Below are positions 23,020 to 33,054 of a stretch of 64,000 bases of DNA, one piece after another. The position numbers were made by a program, and so were the translations under genes. The notes under the pieces were generated by a model that was not told the origin of the DNA, ran no database searches, and was given only the letters and a program-made list of their open reading frames with translations. The stretch's first letter is position 1; every line of letters begins with the position of its first letter. The stretch comes from Stratiolaelaps scimitus (lineage: Eukaryota; Arthropoda; Arachnida; Mesostigmata; Laelapidae), in NCBI GenBank assembly GCA_019614645.1, contig JABWDB010000004.1, positions 14,880,001 to 14,944,000 on the forward strand, read 5' to 3'.

Positions 23020-23590
23020 CAACACGATTTATTCAAACATACAGTAGGGCGGGATTTCTAGGGATTATGGGGGGGGGGGGGTGAGGACGACAATGTCCCG
23101 AGGAAGGCGATGGCATTGCCTCTCTGCACGGCGAGGGACAGGCGCTGCAGGAGGAAAGAGCCAGCGCGCTTGTCCCCGGTGGCGCGGATCAGCCTATGGT
23201 AGACCCCCTCGAGGAAGTTCGCAGTGAGAGGGCCGTGCCCGCCCAAGGTCTCAAAGGCAAGGGGGGAAAACAGGTGGGTTGCTTGGAGAGCGGCGTACTT
23301 CCTTAGCTTTGCCCGTTCCGCACGCGCTACTGCGTAACCGGGGATGGTTGCACAGTGGTTGACATAAGAGGGTGCTAGAGTGTCAACCACAGTGCCGTCC
23401 CAAACCAGGTGCTGCCCTCGATGGAAGGGGACAAGGGTGAGGCCGTCAGGGCGGCGGCCGTCAGAGGTGTCGAGGCCCTGTGGCTCCCTTGTGCAAGGAA
23501 TACCGGCGGAGTGAATTACTCGATTGTCCTTTCGGCAATATCCGCTCATTTAGTTTTACTTCCTTTGGACGCAATTTTGCCTGTGAATAA
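23020..23590 (-). mobile_element. LINE-1w copy, young, 5'-truncated
   Basis: This is the best copy of the family. It reads on the minus strand, with a 163-codon open frame (23058-23549), a G run (C run in sense), TAATCCCTAGAAATCCCG and a tail containing TTTGAATAAATCGTGTTG. The last ~260 bases are essentially identical to the plus-strand copy at 31512-31773. Loss of everything upstream, with the 3' end intact, is the pattern left by target-primed reverse transcription. The 5' limit is uncertain. No target-site duplication is obvious. Confidence 0.85.
23058..23549 (-). pseudogene. C-terminal domain of a LINE reverse-transcriptase polyprotein
   Basis: The 163-residue frame contains RRPDGLTLVPFHRGQHLVWDG followed by TVVDTLAPSY at residues about 30-65. 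A helical region rich in Ala, Arg and Lys follows, then FSPLAFETLGGHGPL and a conserved end around FLLQRLSLAVQRGNAIAFLG. From memory of arthropod retroelement proteins, this is the tail that follows the reverse transcriptase in one widespread non-LTR family. The RPDG-X(n)-WDxT-D pattern resembles a PD-(D/E)XK nuclease core, which is inference. Upstream RT is lost. The Pro-rich C-terminus depends on the length of a C run, 13 here against 11 in the 31.5 kb copy. Confidence 0.75.
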
Positions 23591-23599
23591 CTAAGCTCT

Positions 23600-24407
23600 T
23601 AACGGCACCGGAGTGTGCCCAGAACATCAACACGAACCCAATGTCATATCATCATGTTATGAATGAAAAGTGTTCGTCAGCCAGCCAATTCCCTCTATCG
23701 GATTTCCAATGCATAAGCATCGATCCACCGTTGCTAATAGATGAGAGCGTCAGGATAGATCACATAGACAAAGAGATCGTGAATCCTTTAGCCTTTTACA
23801 TATGTCATTAGATTGTCTTGTTTGATGTTTGACAGGTGATCGGTTTTACTTATGTTATAGGATTCACTATCGTCGTGGTTCTCCCGTAAGATTGAGTCAG
23901 AGCAGGGCCGGGAGTTTGTGCGGGATACACTGATACATCAGGAAAATAAGCAGACAGCCCGGACGACGGCCCGACTCCACTCTCGGATTTCGTCGATAGA
24001 AGAGAGGGTCGTGTATCTTTTCATTTCAGGCTTGGTCTACTTTTTATTCAAAATGTGTCCCTTACAACCGCAGAGCCATCAGGACGCATCTTATCGGCCT
24101 AGTCATATTCGAATCAAATCCCGAATCGAATGACAAGAGCAACCAGAGTGATGCTGGACTTTAAATTTTTGCTCGAAAGTTGGACATTTAGCGGCACTTG
24201 CAGCGCTCCAGGCGAGTGGCTGTCTCTAATTGTAATTTGTTTTATTATGTGAAGGTAGAATTTTGTGTAATTATTTTTGACCATTCATCGTTCAGAAGGC
24301 TACAAAATCGAAGTAAAACAGGAGAAATCGAAGTGTGGCACAGTTTGAATTTTGGTCAGAGTTCATCATTTTCTTCTCTTCGAATACATACTAACACCCG
24401 CACACAC

Positions 24408-24410
<3 letters not shown>
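23600..24410. other. No recognisable gene
   Basis: Short frames only and no recognisable motif. Confidence 0.55.

Positions 24411-24411
<1 letters not shown>

Positions 24412-24456
<45 letters not shown>
24412..24456. repeat. (AT)22 microsatellite
   Basis: A long AT run between CA-rich flanks (ACACACGTACAT on the left, ACACA on the right). This suggests an older CA/AT compound tract. Confidence 0.95.
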
Positions 24457-24461
<5 letters not shown>

Positions 24462-24539
24462 TGCGCGCACTCGTACGCACGACAGCGTATTGAGTGGCAT
24501 TGTGCACAAATGAGCCACAATCCATTTTTTTGAGGGAAG

Positions 24540-25440
24540 TGCTTCTAATTCGGTCGCGAGTCAGGGAGGCAAAAGTTCGCATCCGCCGGTGTCTAGCCGC
24601 CGCCTTCGCAAGAGACAGAGCACGCACACAGGCCGCAGCGACCATGTGAGTGGGGGTGCAGCGGTAGCGGTGCCAGCCGCACCAACACCGAAGAGCCAAC
24701 CCCGGTCAGACGGGGCTGGATCGCAACCCGAGCAACAGCACCCCGGCAGCAGGCCCGAAGGCCGAAGCAGCCGAGCCCAGCTTGCTAGAGGGCAACTTCA
24801 AGAGGATTTTATTTGCTGTCAAAAAATCAAAATTCGGATTATTATTTCCCTCTCAATCTGCAACAGCCGGCGGCACAAGTCAGCTTCTCCTCTTCTCTCT
24901 CTCTCTGTCTCTCTCTCTCCCCCGCTCTAGCGCTTACTAGCTCAGTTTGGCTTTCGTGGCGGCGGGGTCGTCGTGGTCCCCGCCTGCAAGACGCGCACTC
25001 GGCAGCTCGAGGAGCTGGGAGCTTGGAGGATTCGGACTACTCCCTTGCTTGCCACGGGCAGAGGGAGCAAGTGGCGGTGGTGGGCCGTTGTTGGATTTGG
25101 GGACTCAGAAGAGTAGCACACACGGCTGCGGCTGCTGCTGCTGCTGCCCAAAGACTCACGGCTTTCGCGGGAACCACAGCTAGCCCGACGGTATTGTGTG
25201 TACAGTGGCGGTGCCCCTTTAGGAAAAACATTTGGGGGAACTAGGTTTGATGTGCAGCGGATGTGCTTCTAGCCGGGACAAGTTTGGGGATCGAAAGCGG
25301 CGAAGGGGGCAGCTCACTTCTGTTGACTCGCTAGACGACAACGCAGACAGCGCAAGAGGCCAGGACGTCGATTCAAGGGGAAATGGAGATAGTGAATTTA
25401 TATACTCACGGAGGAAAGGTTGTGGGTCTTTCTAACATAG
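24540..25440. other. GC-rich block with CT and CTG repeats
   Basis: A CpG-rich block has a CT run near 24890-24920 and a GCTGCT run near 25126-25146. The plus frame at 24589-24930 has a hydrophilic, Ala/Pro/Gln-rich start (SGGAAVAVPAAPTPKSQPRS) that could be a disordered coding exon, but it runs into a Leu/Ser stretch from the CT repeat. Like the other GC-rich blocks it may be a promoter or 5' exon; this is unproven. Confidence 0.4.
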
Positions 25441-25580
25441 CAACGACGTATGGATCTGATTACCTTCGACCAAGTTCGATCGGACTCGACCCGGTTGGGC
25501 TGAACCAATGAGGAAGACTGAAAAAAAACGTACACGAATGTGAATATCCCGAATATCGTTTTTCACGTATGGCTGTTATA
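25441..25580. other. No recognisable feature
   Basis: Short plain stretch between a GC-rich block and a SINE-like segment. Confidence 0.4.
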
Positions 25581-25587
25581 AGATCAG

Positions 25588-25700
25588 TCTACGGTGGTTA
25601 GCACACTACAAGATGCACCCTTCATCAAGGTGTTGTAAGGTGTCCAAGGTTTTAGTAGGTTCGAGTTTCGCCCTGCCGGGCAAACACCCTTGTCGTGAAG
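25588..25700 (+). mobile_element. SINE-D, possible tRNA-like segment
   Basis: GGTGGTTAGCACAC resembles an A box, and GGTTCGAGTTT at 25659-25669 resembles a B box. They are followed by a short GC hairpin, CCCTGCCGGGC. The spacing between boxes is longer than in a tRNA, so either it carries an insertion or the resemblance is partial. No other copy was found in the window. Confidence 0.3.
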
Positions 25701-26395
25701 CCCGGGGTCGATGGATTTTACCTTGAACCTCTAAAAAATAGATGTGGTACAATGTTATAGTTATTTGACTGTGCAAAAAAATAAATAGTAATTGTGCTTT
25801 GTCCTTATTCATCCAGGTTTAATTCCCTATTAACGTTTGTAACTAGCCACTATAAAATCGTCTTCTACAAATAAGTTAATTCCCATTCCGTCGTAAAGTC
25901 GTTCAGACGAGGCAAATATTCGACGCTATTTTTCTAGGGTCTTCACGGGTCTCTCTCTCCTTGTCAGTATCCTATCCGGCTTTTCGCTGAGTCACTAGCA
26001 TAATCGTCCTGGCATTCTACTGAGGCCCCTTCGATTGATTTAATCTTTAGTGAGGTAAGATAGATTAAAATCAAGCAACAGCTTAAGGCCAATATAACTT
26101 CTACTTTTCGTAACCACTATCATCTGTCGGGGTTTGCGATATTTTTCGCTGATCTGTGCTCGTCCAATGTGTCAGTGCGTGCCTCCTCATACGAAAGTCC
26201 TTCATTGCTGTAGCTAATCTTGCTTTTTCGTTAGCATCTAAATGATCAATAGCGATGTTGAATTTAGCTTTCATTTATTTTCTTGGGCCTCGGTGATATC
26301 CCATAATCTCGGTATGTAATATTCGTTGTTCAAAGTCATTTTGTACTCGACGAATTTTCGCGCGGGGGCCTATAGATAATGTCTATCTAGCGTTT
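25701..26395. other. No recognisable gene
   Basis: No open frame of note and no repeat identified. Confidence 0.5.
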
Positions 26396-26398
26396 AGT

Positions 26399-26440
26399 GC
26401 AGTACCGTGGACGTTAAATGTTGGCCGTGGGTCAGCCCGG
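26399..26440 (+). mobile_element. SINE-A 3' fragment
   Basis: Forty-two bases match the 3' end of SINE-A at 38 of 42 positions against the minus-strand copy at 3889-3962. They run from GCAGTACCGTGGAC to GTCAGCCCGG and are followed by an A/T-rich tail. Severely 5'-truncated. Confidence 0.65.
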
Positions 26441-26689
26441 AAAATTAATTTTTTTTAGTGTCTTGAATATGTTTAATCGCAATAAAACAGAAAGCTGATA
26501 GATATGGATGTAAATACCTCCATCAGTTTACGGTTTCTTTAACCTAACCATACGGTTTGGTTAGGTCATTTTTTTAAAATAAAAACGATTTCTTTCCACT
26601 ATTTCTCAGAAAAAGGCATCATTGGTCTATTCCATTAAAAGTGTTAGGGTCATGAACTCTCGTCCGATGGCTTATGTACTACTTAAGGT

Positions 26690-26775
26690 TTGTCACGGGG
26701 CGGCTGCTAAGTCTCCGACCGTCAAAAGCTGCAAGCCGGAGGTTCGAGCCCTGTGAAGTGACATAGACTTTTGTT
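26690..26775 (+). mobile_element. SINE-B, copy 2
   Basis: CGGCTGCTAAGTCTCCGACC carries the A-box-like element, and GGTTCGAGCCC at 26741-26751 is the B box. GTGAAGTGACATAGA follows. It aligns with copies at 5355-5435 and 31060-31135, including the spacing. Confidence 0.7.
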
Positions 26776-28150
26776 GAAGCTTCAGCAACGAGCTATTTTG
26801 CACCAAAGTGTTACTGCAGGAAGTCGCAACCCTGACCTGAGGTTTTGTTCGTTTGAGACTAGCCATTGTTAACGTTTCAATGATGACATTCTTGCACTAT
26901 TATTTTCTCGTTAATTTAAATTCAATACTCTCTATTTGACATACAACCAAAGGCAAACAAAAGCTGTATTTAATGCCGCAGGCGAGTCAACTGTTAAACT
27001 CGCCAGGCAAACATTTCACCTGCGCCTGCTTTTGTGGCTGTTTCTCTATGTGTTGTAAATACATAGCACTTCTAGTAATATTATAGAAGTAGATACCTCG
27101 GTGAATAACCTACGAGATAAGCTATAGCTCAGCTTAAAGAAGCGCTAGTTCATCATCATACGAAACGTGTTAAAAAAAAAATATTATTTTGATAAAATTT
27201 GTTCTTTGCTTATCCTTCAGTTGTAGGCAACATGACGAATAAATTTCTTCTGTGCCCGTTGTCAGTGCGTCTCGTTCTCCACCAACTCAATATTCTACAA
27301 TGAGGACTCACAGGTTATGATTGGCTATATGTGACAGTCGAATAGTCTTATATATTTATAAGTCGGATCGGTTAACACTAAATTAACGTATTATAGAATC
27401 CAGTTTGCCTTTCTGAGGGCCAAATCGATTACAACACTCGAAACATAATCATTATATTTCAGCCTTGTAGACTAGTACACAGTGACTCGTTGGTCACGAA
27501 TACTGTTCACACTGGTCAATTCTTGATTATCGATATACATAGTTCCGCTTTAACGGATTATTTTGACAAATATGCATTACCGTACATGCATGCATTGGGA
27601 ATTCGGAATCAAGGTCAACAACTGTCTATCTGTAGAATTCATCTACTGCAGTTTGCATTTTGCAGTAATCCTTTTCTTTCGAATCAGAACGAACACGTGT
27701 TGATGTCGTTGGCGTATGCTATTATTATGCTCGAGCCGCATTAGCGTTTTTGTGCACGAAATGTAGGCGAGTGGCTGAAGTATGGTACCCTGCGGCTGAA
27801 GCCGGAGATTGCCGCTCCGCGTGACAAGGGAGGCTCTCGTTAACGCGCGTAATTCGGCGCTGTACATTCGGTCCGATATTGGATGTTCGATGTTGAAAGC
27901 CGGCTCTCCAATCGACGTCGACTGTTTTCGAATGTTCGTGGATGCATTGCTATTTATATCAGTTTCGTTGTCTGAGTTGTTTTCCTTCTCGGAAACACGG
28001 AGCACTCGTCCGCAGTGTCGCTACGTTCGTATTTACGTTTGTCTACGCCGGGGATGTTCGCCTCTTCTGCGTCGAGGCTGTGGTCGCTCAAGGAAAATGC
28101 TGGCAGGTAGGTTTGTGTGGATACTTCGCACTGCGTTCCGTGCCAGCGAA
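26776..28150. other. No recognisable gene
   Basis: Includes plus frames near 27490-27744 and 27809-28213 overlapped by minus frames, none with motifs. A run of A lies near 27171-27180. Confidence 0.45.
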
Positions 28151-28155
28151 ACTTT

Positions 28156-28584
28156 TCAGCTGTTTTTACCTCTAATAAGGCACTGTAGCAGTGTTCGGCC
28201 ATTAACACAGTAGCACCAGTCTTCGGCCATTGGAAGTGCTATCTTAATCAGCTTGCCCAGTGCTGGTGCTTGCCCAGTGCACCGCCCGATTCTGCTACTA
28301 TAAATAGCGCAGTCTAGTCTGTTGATGTTGAAGTCATCGTTAATATCTCCTGATGTCAGCCGAGCGCAGCCTAGATGCACCCATTTACAGCGCACTGAGT
28401 ATTTCGGAGTAGGTCCAGTTTCGTTGATCTCCTTGTGACAATTACGATCCTTGTGGTACATCGGTGACACTGGCACCTTTGACATCTTCATTTTTTTATC
28501 ACTCGGCCCCTTCTGGACTTGCCAAACTCGGGTGAGTTTGCCACGGTTTTCTCTAGGTTCAGTGGCTAATACCACTATATTCAC
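28156..28584 (-). pseudogene. PHD-like zinc-finger relic, probably from a LINE ORF1
   Basis: The 142-codon minus frame contains CHKEINETGPTPKYSVRCKW followed by VHLGCARLTSGDIND. This resembles a PHD finger (C...C, then WVHxxCxxLTSxDI...C) of the kind found in ORF1 proteins of some LINEs. The spacing is short by a few residues between the middle cysteines and the Trp-Val-His, so zinc ligands are missing. A 17-base imperfect direct repeat (GCTTGCCCAGTG twice) lies at 28250-28282. The source element is not proven. Confidence 0.4.
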
Positions 28585-28599
28585 ATGGTCTCATATTCT

Positions 28600-29425
28600 T
28601 TCAAATGTCTGTCAAGGAATACGGCATGACTCATCATGATACTTTGGATATTACAAAATATTTGTTTCCTATCTCGAGGAGATTACAAGATTTTTACTAT
28701 TTGCTCATTAGCGTTTATTCACCTTTCTAACGCTGAGCCACTAAATAGTAATTTTGTACAATCTCCGCTATTTTATCTGTACATTATTTTAATGATTATT
28801 ATTTAATAATGTTAATATTTCGAAGCGCCGTATGTAGTCCTGTAGATCTTGAGTGCCACAAAAAACTTGACAGAGACGATCTCTATGGTATATGGGGTGA
28901 GGAAGTGGTGGAGATTGCTTGGAAGGGGGTGTAAAATAATGATATCTATATGTCATTTATTGTAGGTTTTTATATGCATGGAAGGCTATCTCTGGACTGA
29001 TCAAACCGTCGCAACGTTCCCCGATGCCAGCATGTAAAAATTGTGTACAATATCGGCATTTCGCGACCCCAGAGGGCTTTCGTGTTTGTCCCAGATACAA
29101 AGATGAATTCTGTGGTAAATACATTATATCGGCATATTATGCTGTACCACGTCCCTATGTACACTCATTCGAAAGCTCTGATACAATGACGGTGAGCCTT
29201 GAAATGTTCACTAATTGTGCAAATCCTATGAACTACAGTATGAAGGTATATTTCAAAGTGATCCGTTATTGTGCATAGATTGCACTTTCGCTCCGTCGTT
29301 AAACTGGTCGACATCCTGCGTTAGCTGTGATTAGGAATTCTCATGGAGAAATTAGCGCTGGTATCGTCGTTTTCATTTGATAATCACAATCACGATTTTA
29401 CTACGGGCTACTAGTTAATTAATTA
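28600..29425. other. No recognisable gene
   Basis: One plus frame at 29024-29278 begins MPACKNCVQYRHFATPEGF and has five or six cysteines near its start, but I recognise no family. Otherwise AT-rich and featureless. Confidence 0.4.
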
Positions 29426-29429
29426 CTCC

Positions 29430-29600
29430 AGTTGGTCATCTAAGTGGCGTGGCGTATTCCTTGCCTCGCAATCGGAGGAGATGCGTAGGTGCACGGGTTC
29501 GATCCCCACTATTGCACATTTACATTTAAAGGGGTTGTCCGTCTTATGAAGTAATGCCGAAATCAGTTCCGTGGACTGAGTTAAATCCCATGCCGAGAAG
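29430..29600 (+). mobile_element. SINE-A, near-complete copy with tRNA-like head
   Basis: A tRNA-like head ends in a strong B box (GGTTCGATCCC at 29496-29506, within a GTGCACGGGTTCGATCCCCAC arm). The family body follows: GTCCGTCTTATGAAG, AATGCCGAAA, CCGTGGAC and TTAAAT. The head and body order is the same as in the minus-strand copy at 36452-36610. The 3' end diverges from the other copies after TTAAAT. Confidence 0.75.
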
Positions 29601-29609
29601 ATCCTGTTG

Positions 29610-31055
29610 CATATATCGCCAAGATTCAATTGCATCATCTGTGAAACTCACTTAGTCTCCTGCGACGCAACCAAGATTGGTTGGTACTCGACCGCTGGTT
29701 GCAACCGACCGAGCTTACTCTAGAACGTAAATGGGTTTCACCCAAGGAGAATATCGCTCTGATAATTTGCATTTATTTCGACTTAGCGAAGTGCAACGGT
29801 CCGATTTCAATAATAATCCAACGTGGCACCCGTGCGCACCATCGATCATGAATATACAATACAATATTCGGTTAGTTCACCTTCCTGCAGATTTAAATTC
29901 ATCTGGCTACGGCAAGCGTACGCTATGTTGCTGACTTAACTAATTTAAAATCATTCTTGCTAACACATTTATCGATATAGCGTCGCCGTGTTCTCTGAAG
30001 TTAATAAGGAACACTACATTAATGGAATAACTATTTTCAACGGGAATTTCCCTAGCTTCGTCGAGTCACAGACGAAGCTAATCATTTAGATATACTTGTA
30101 CCTCTCATAAGCATTGACAGACCACCTTGCTAATGATTATGAGTGTGCGAATAGTAGCTATTAGCCAGCATTCATTAATTTAAATTCGATTTGCTTAGTA
30201 TAACATCGTCGTCCGGCCTATCTTGTGGCGAGCTGGCGTTCGTTTTTTCTTTTTTTTTTAATAATGAAATGTGTTTCATGAGAAGAGAAGAAAGCATACT
30301 TATTTGATTAGTGAGATGTCACTTCTGAGTGAACTAATTTTGGGCCTTCTATTTCGAAGATGGGAGAAGCGCTAACGAGAACAGGTAATGAGATATGCCG
30401 GAGGATCTGCTGTTCCGCGTAAACCGGAATTTACCACGACGACGAGCAGCACCGTGAAGCTAAATTGGCGTATAGCCGGTGGCTCAGGCACTTCGATTAA
30501 TCTATAGCTGCTTACTTGATCGACTCTTGTGGGTCTGCCCGCTCGCTCACTCGAAAGCGTTGCTATATATAGTAGACTAATAAGAAAGACGACTTCTGGA
30601 TCTTTGTATTTCTGAGCATTGCATTCAGTAGACTTGCTTATGCTTACATTTAATCAGTTCTCAATATATGTGAGCCAATATACTGAATAATAGCTAGTTT
30701 GTTTTGCATATCTGATCAACATGCTAAATTATTTTCGTGGGTGCCAGTTTAAATGATTCCAGTAATAGAGCTTTAGATAGCATCATCATTAGTACGCTCC
30801 TTAATGAAAAAAAGAACGTACTGGGCACTTATCCCGGTGAGATGGGCAGAATATATTTAGAGAAAAATATTCTGGTTGCTTCCCACCGGACAGAGACCAT
30901 CACCGAGAAACTAACGATTGGGAGTATTGGCACCGAAAGGTTTCCGCCGTGATATAGAAGGTCGAGAAAAAGTGGCTATATAGAGTGATATATAATATAA
31001 ACAACAGCAGTCTCATCAAACATTGCATATAGATGAGGGAATATAAGATTGATTA
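29610..31055. other. No recognisable gene
   Basis: Short frames only. A T run lies near 30243-30259. No motif found. Confidence 0.5.
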
Positions 31056-31059
31056 GGTT

Positions 31060-31135
31060 TGCACGGTGACCTGGCCGGCTAAGTCTCTGGCTGTAGGCCG
31101 TAGATTCAAGCTTCGCGAAGTCACATATATCTTTA
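31060..31135 (+). mobile_element. SINE-B, copy 3
   Basis: GGCCGGCTAAGTCTCTGGCTG carries the A-box-like element. The B box has decayed to GATTCAAGCTT at 31103-31113. The conserved GAAGTCACATA follows. This is the most diverged of the three copies in its B box, so it is probably not transcribed. Confidence 0.65.
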
Positions 31136-31139
31136 CTGC

Positions 31140-31508
31140 TATAATTCGATAAGGCAGCTATGTAACGCCACAATTGAGAAGTACCCATTCCCTGACATAG
31201 CCCTTTGAATAATAGGTGTCATGTATAACTGTTGTATTGTACTCAAATATTTTCAACGTTTTCAACGTCGGCATTACCCGTGAGGCTCTAATTTATGCTA
31301 GCCACGTTTAGCGTGAGCTTAACATTGGACATAAAATGTCGAAGACCGCCGTGCTGAATCAAATATATGGGATTGAGCAAAACGTCTAGAACAACGTCTA
31401 ACCGTATAAATATTGATGGCGAAATTTGGGAGAAGTAATTGATTTGCTTATGTTGAATAACGCATGGTGAGCACAGGAAGAATTTGAAATAAAGCTCATA
31501 TAGAACCA
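31140..31508. other. No recognisable gene
   Basis: AT-rich flank with a 73-codon minus frame lacking motifs. Confidence 0.5.
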
Positions 31509-31511
31509 ATT

Positions 31512-31773
31512 AGCAACCCACCTGTTTTCCCCCCTTGCCTTTGAGACCTTGGGCGGGCACGGCCCTCTCACTGCGAACTTCCTCGAGGGGGTCTACCATA
31601 GGCTGATCCGCGCCACCGGGGACAAGCGCGCTGGCTCTTTCCTCCTGCAGCGCCTGTCCCTCGCCGTGCAGAGAGGCAATGCCATCGCCTTCCTCGGGAC
31701 ATTGTCGTCCTCACCCCCCCCCCCATAATCCCTAGAAATCCCGCCCTACTGTATGTTTGAATAAATCGTGTTG
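31512..31773 (+). mobile_element. LINE-1w copy, young, strongly 5'-truncated
   Basis: From AGCAACCCACC to the tail ATAAATCGTGTTG, this is essentially identical to the reverse complement of the 23 kb copy over about 260 bases. The visible difference is an 11- instead of 13-base C run. The encoded end is the FLLQRLSLAVQRGNAIAFLG segment, then SSS and four prolines before a stop. Sharp loss of identity on both sides marks the insertion ends. Confidence 0.85.
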
Positions 31774-31779
31774 CCTGTT

Positions 31780-33020
31780 GAGACTATTAGCAAATTTCAG
31801 AAAACGCCCAAGTAGAATTCAGAGTCCATCAACTGATTGTCCACTCGCACGTATACAGCCATTCATCGTGGGATGGATCACGGATGTGGATGTCGAAGTG
31901 CGACAGTTCCGTTTAGCGGCTTGCTTAATCTGCGCTGGGTCCGGGCCAATTCGGCCTCAGACCCACTGGGCCAGGTTGGCTCTCGCCGCCAGTTGCCCCT
32001 ATTCAACGCCAACGATACTATGTTTTATGTGACCTGAATAAGCGACCGTACGACTGCCTGTATTTTTTTCTGCAGGGCGAAGTCCGCTGAGGTGGCCGCC
32101 CACTGGGGGATGTTACGCTGCTCTCTGGTAGGACAATCCGTTGGCGGCGTTAAGTGTCGCTTGTCCACTTCGACCTACTGGATACTGGGCGTACACTGTC
32201 AAGTATCATGAAACACACGGATGACGGTGAGCTTCAATTTGTAGACGAGAGCTGGCTCACGCTCCCAGCAGGAAGGGATCCCCCGGCCGGCGGGCAGACG
32301 GACAGGCATGCCCAGAGAGAAGAGAGCAAGCTGGGAAGCAGGTTGAATTAATTTCCATTAATTGTGGCCATTAATATCAAATTCAGGCACCGCGCGAATC
32401 AGACCGCTGGCCGCGGCCGCCACCGCCGCCTTCGTCGATGGCGCGGAGACCACGGCAAGTTCGTGCTGGCTAGCTTCATCAACTATGTTGCACACTCTAT
32501 GTCACCCTAGAGCAGAGTCGCGCGCGCCGCTGTTAATAATGAAGCAGGATGGACGAATGCCCCGCCCCACTAGCCAAGGGCTAAGCGCTTTGCGAGGTCG
32601 AGAGACCCCAGTGACCCCCACAGACGTCAAATGATGGCCGGTCGGCGAACTCAATCCTGGCCAGACGTTGCCGACGGCGATAGCGGCCCGTTGCGCTCTC
32701 ATCGGCCTCTCTCTGTGTGTCCGTATGTGAGTCAAACTTTGCACTGCGACGACGGACGCATGCCTTCCTAGTAGTTCTAACGCTCTCTCTACCTCTCGTT
32801 CTCTTCCGCTGTAATTGTCTGTCCTTGCAGGATCAATCCAAGCCTGATCCAAAATCGACGAATTTACCGGACATCGCTTCCCCGCACTGATATAGGCACT
32901 CTTGCCGCTATGACAGAAGCAATACCGTCGTCAATAGTACCAGCATAACGCCAGCTATATAGCATGCGTGTAGGGGACAATTTTACGGTAACTGTCGAAG
33001 AGGGAGCGAAATCGAAACAA
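31780..33020. other. No recognisable gene; moderately GC-rich part
   Basis: Between about 32370 and 32800 the sequence is GC-richer, with mixed frames on both strands. No motif is recognised. The rest is plain. Confidence 0.45.
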
Positions 33021-33023
33021 AAC

Positions 33024-33026
<3 letters not shown>

Positions 33027-33054
<28 letters not shown>
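33027..33054. repeat. (AT)14 microsatellite
   Basis: A perfect AT run with plain flanks. Confidence 0.9.

Noticed and set aside
29430..29520. Functional tRNA gene
   Set aside because: The B box arm is good but the segment is fused to a repeated body found elsewhere in the window.
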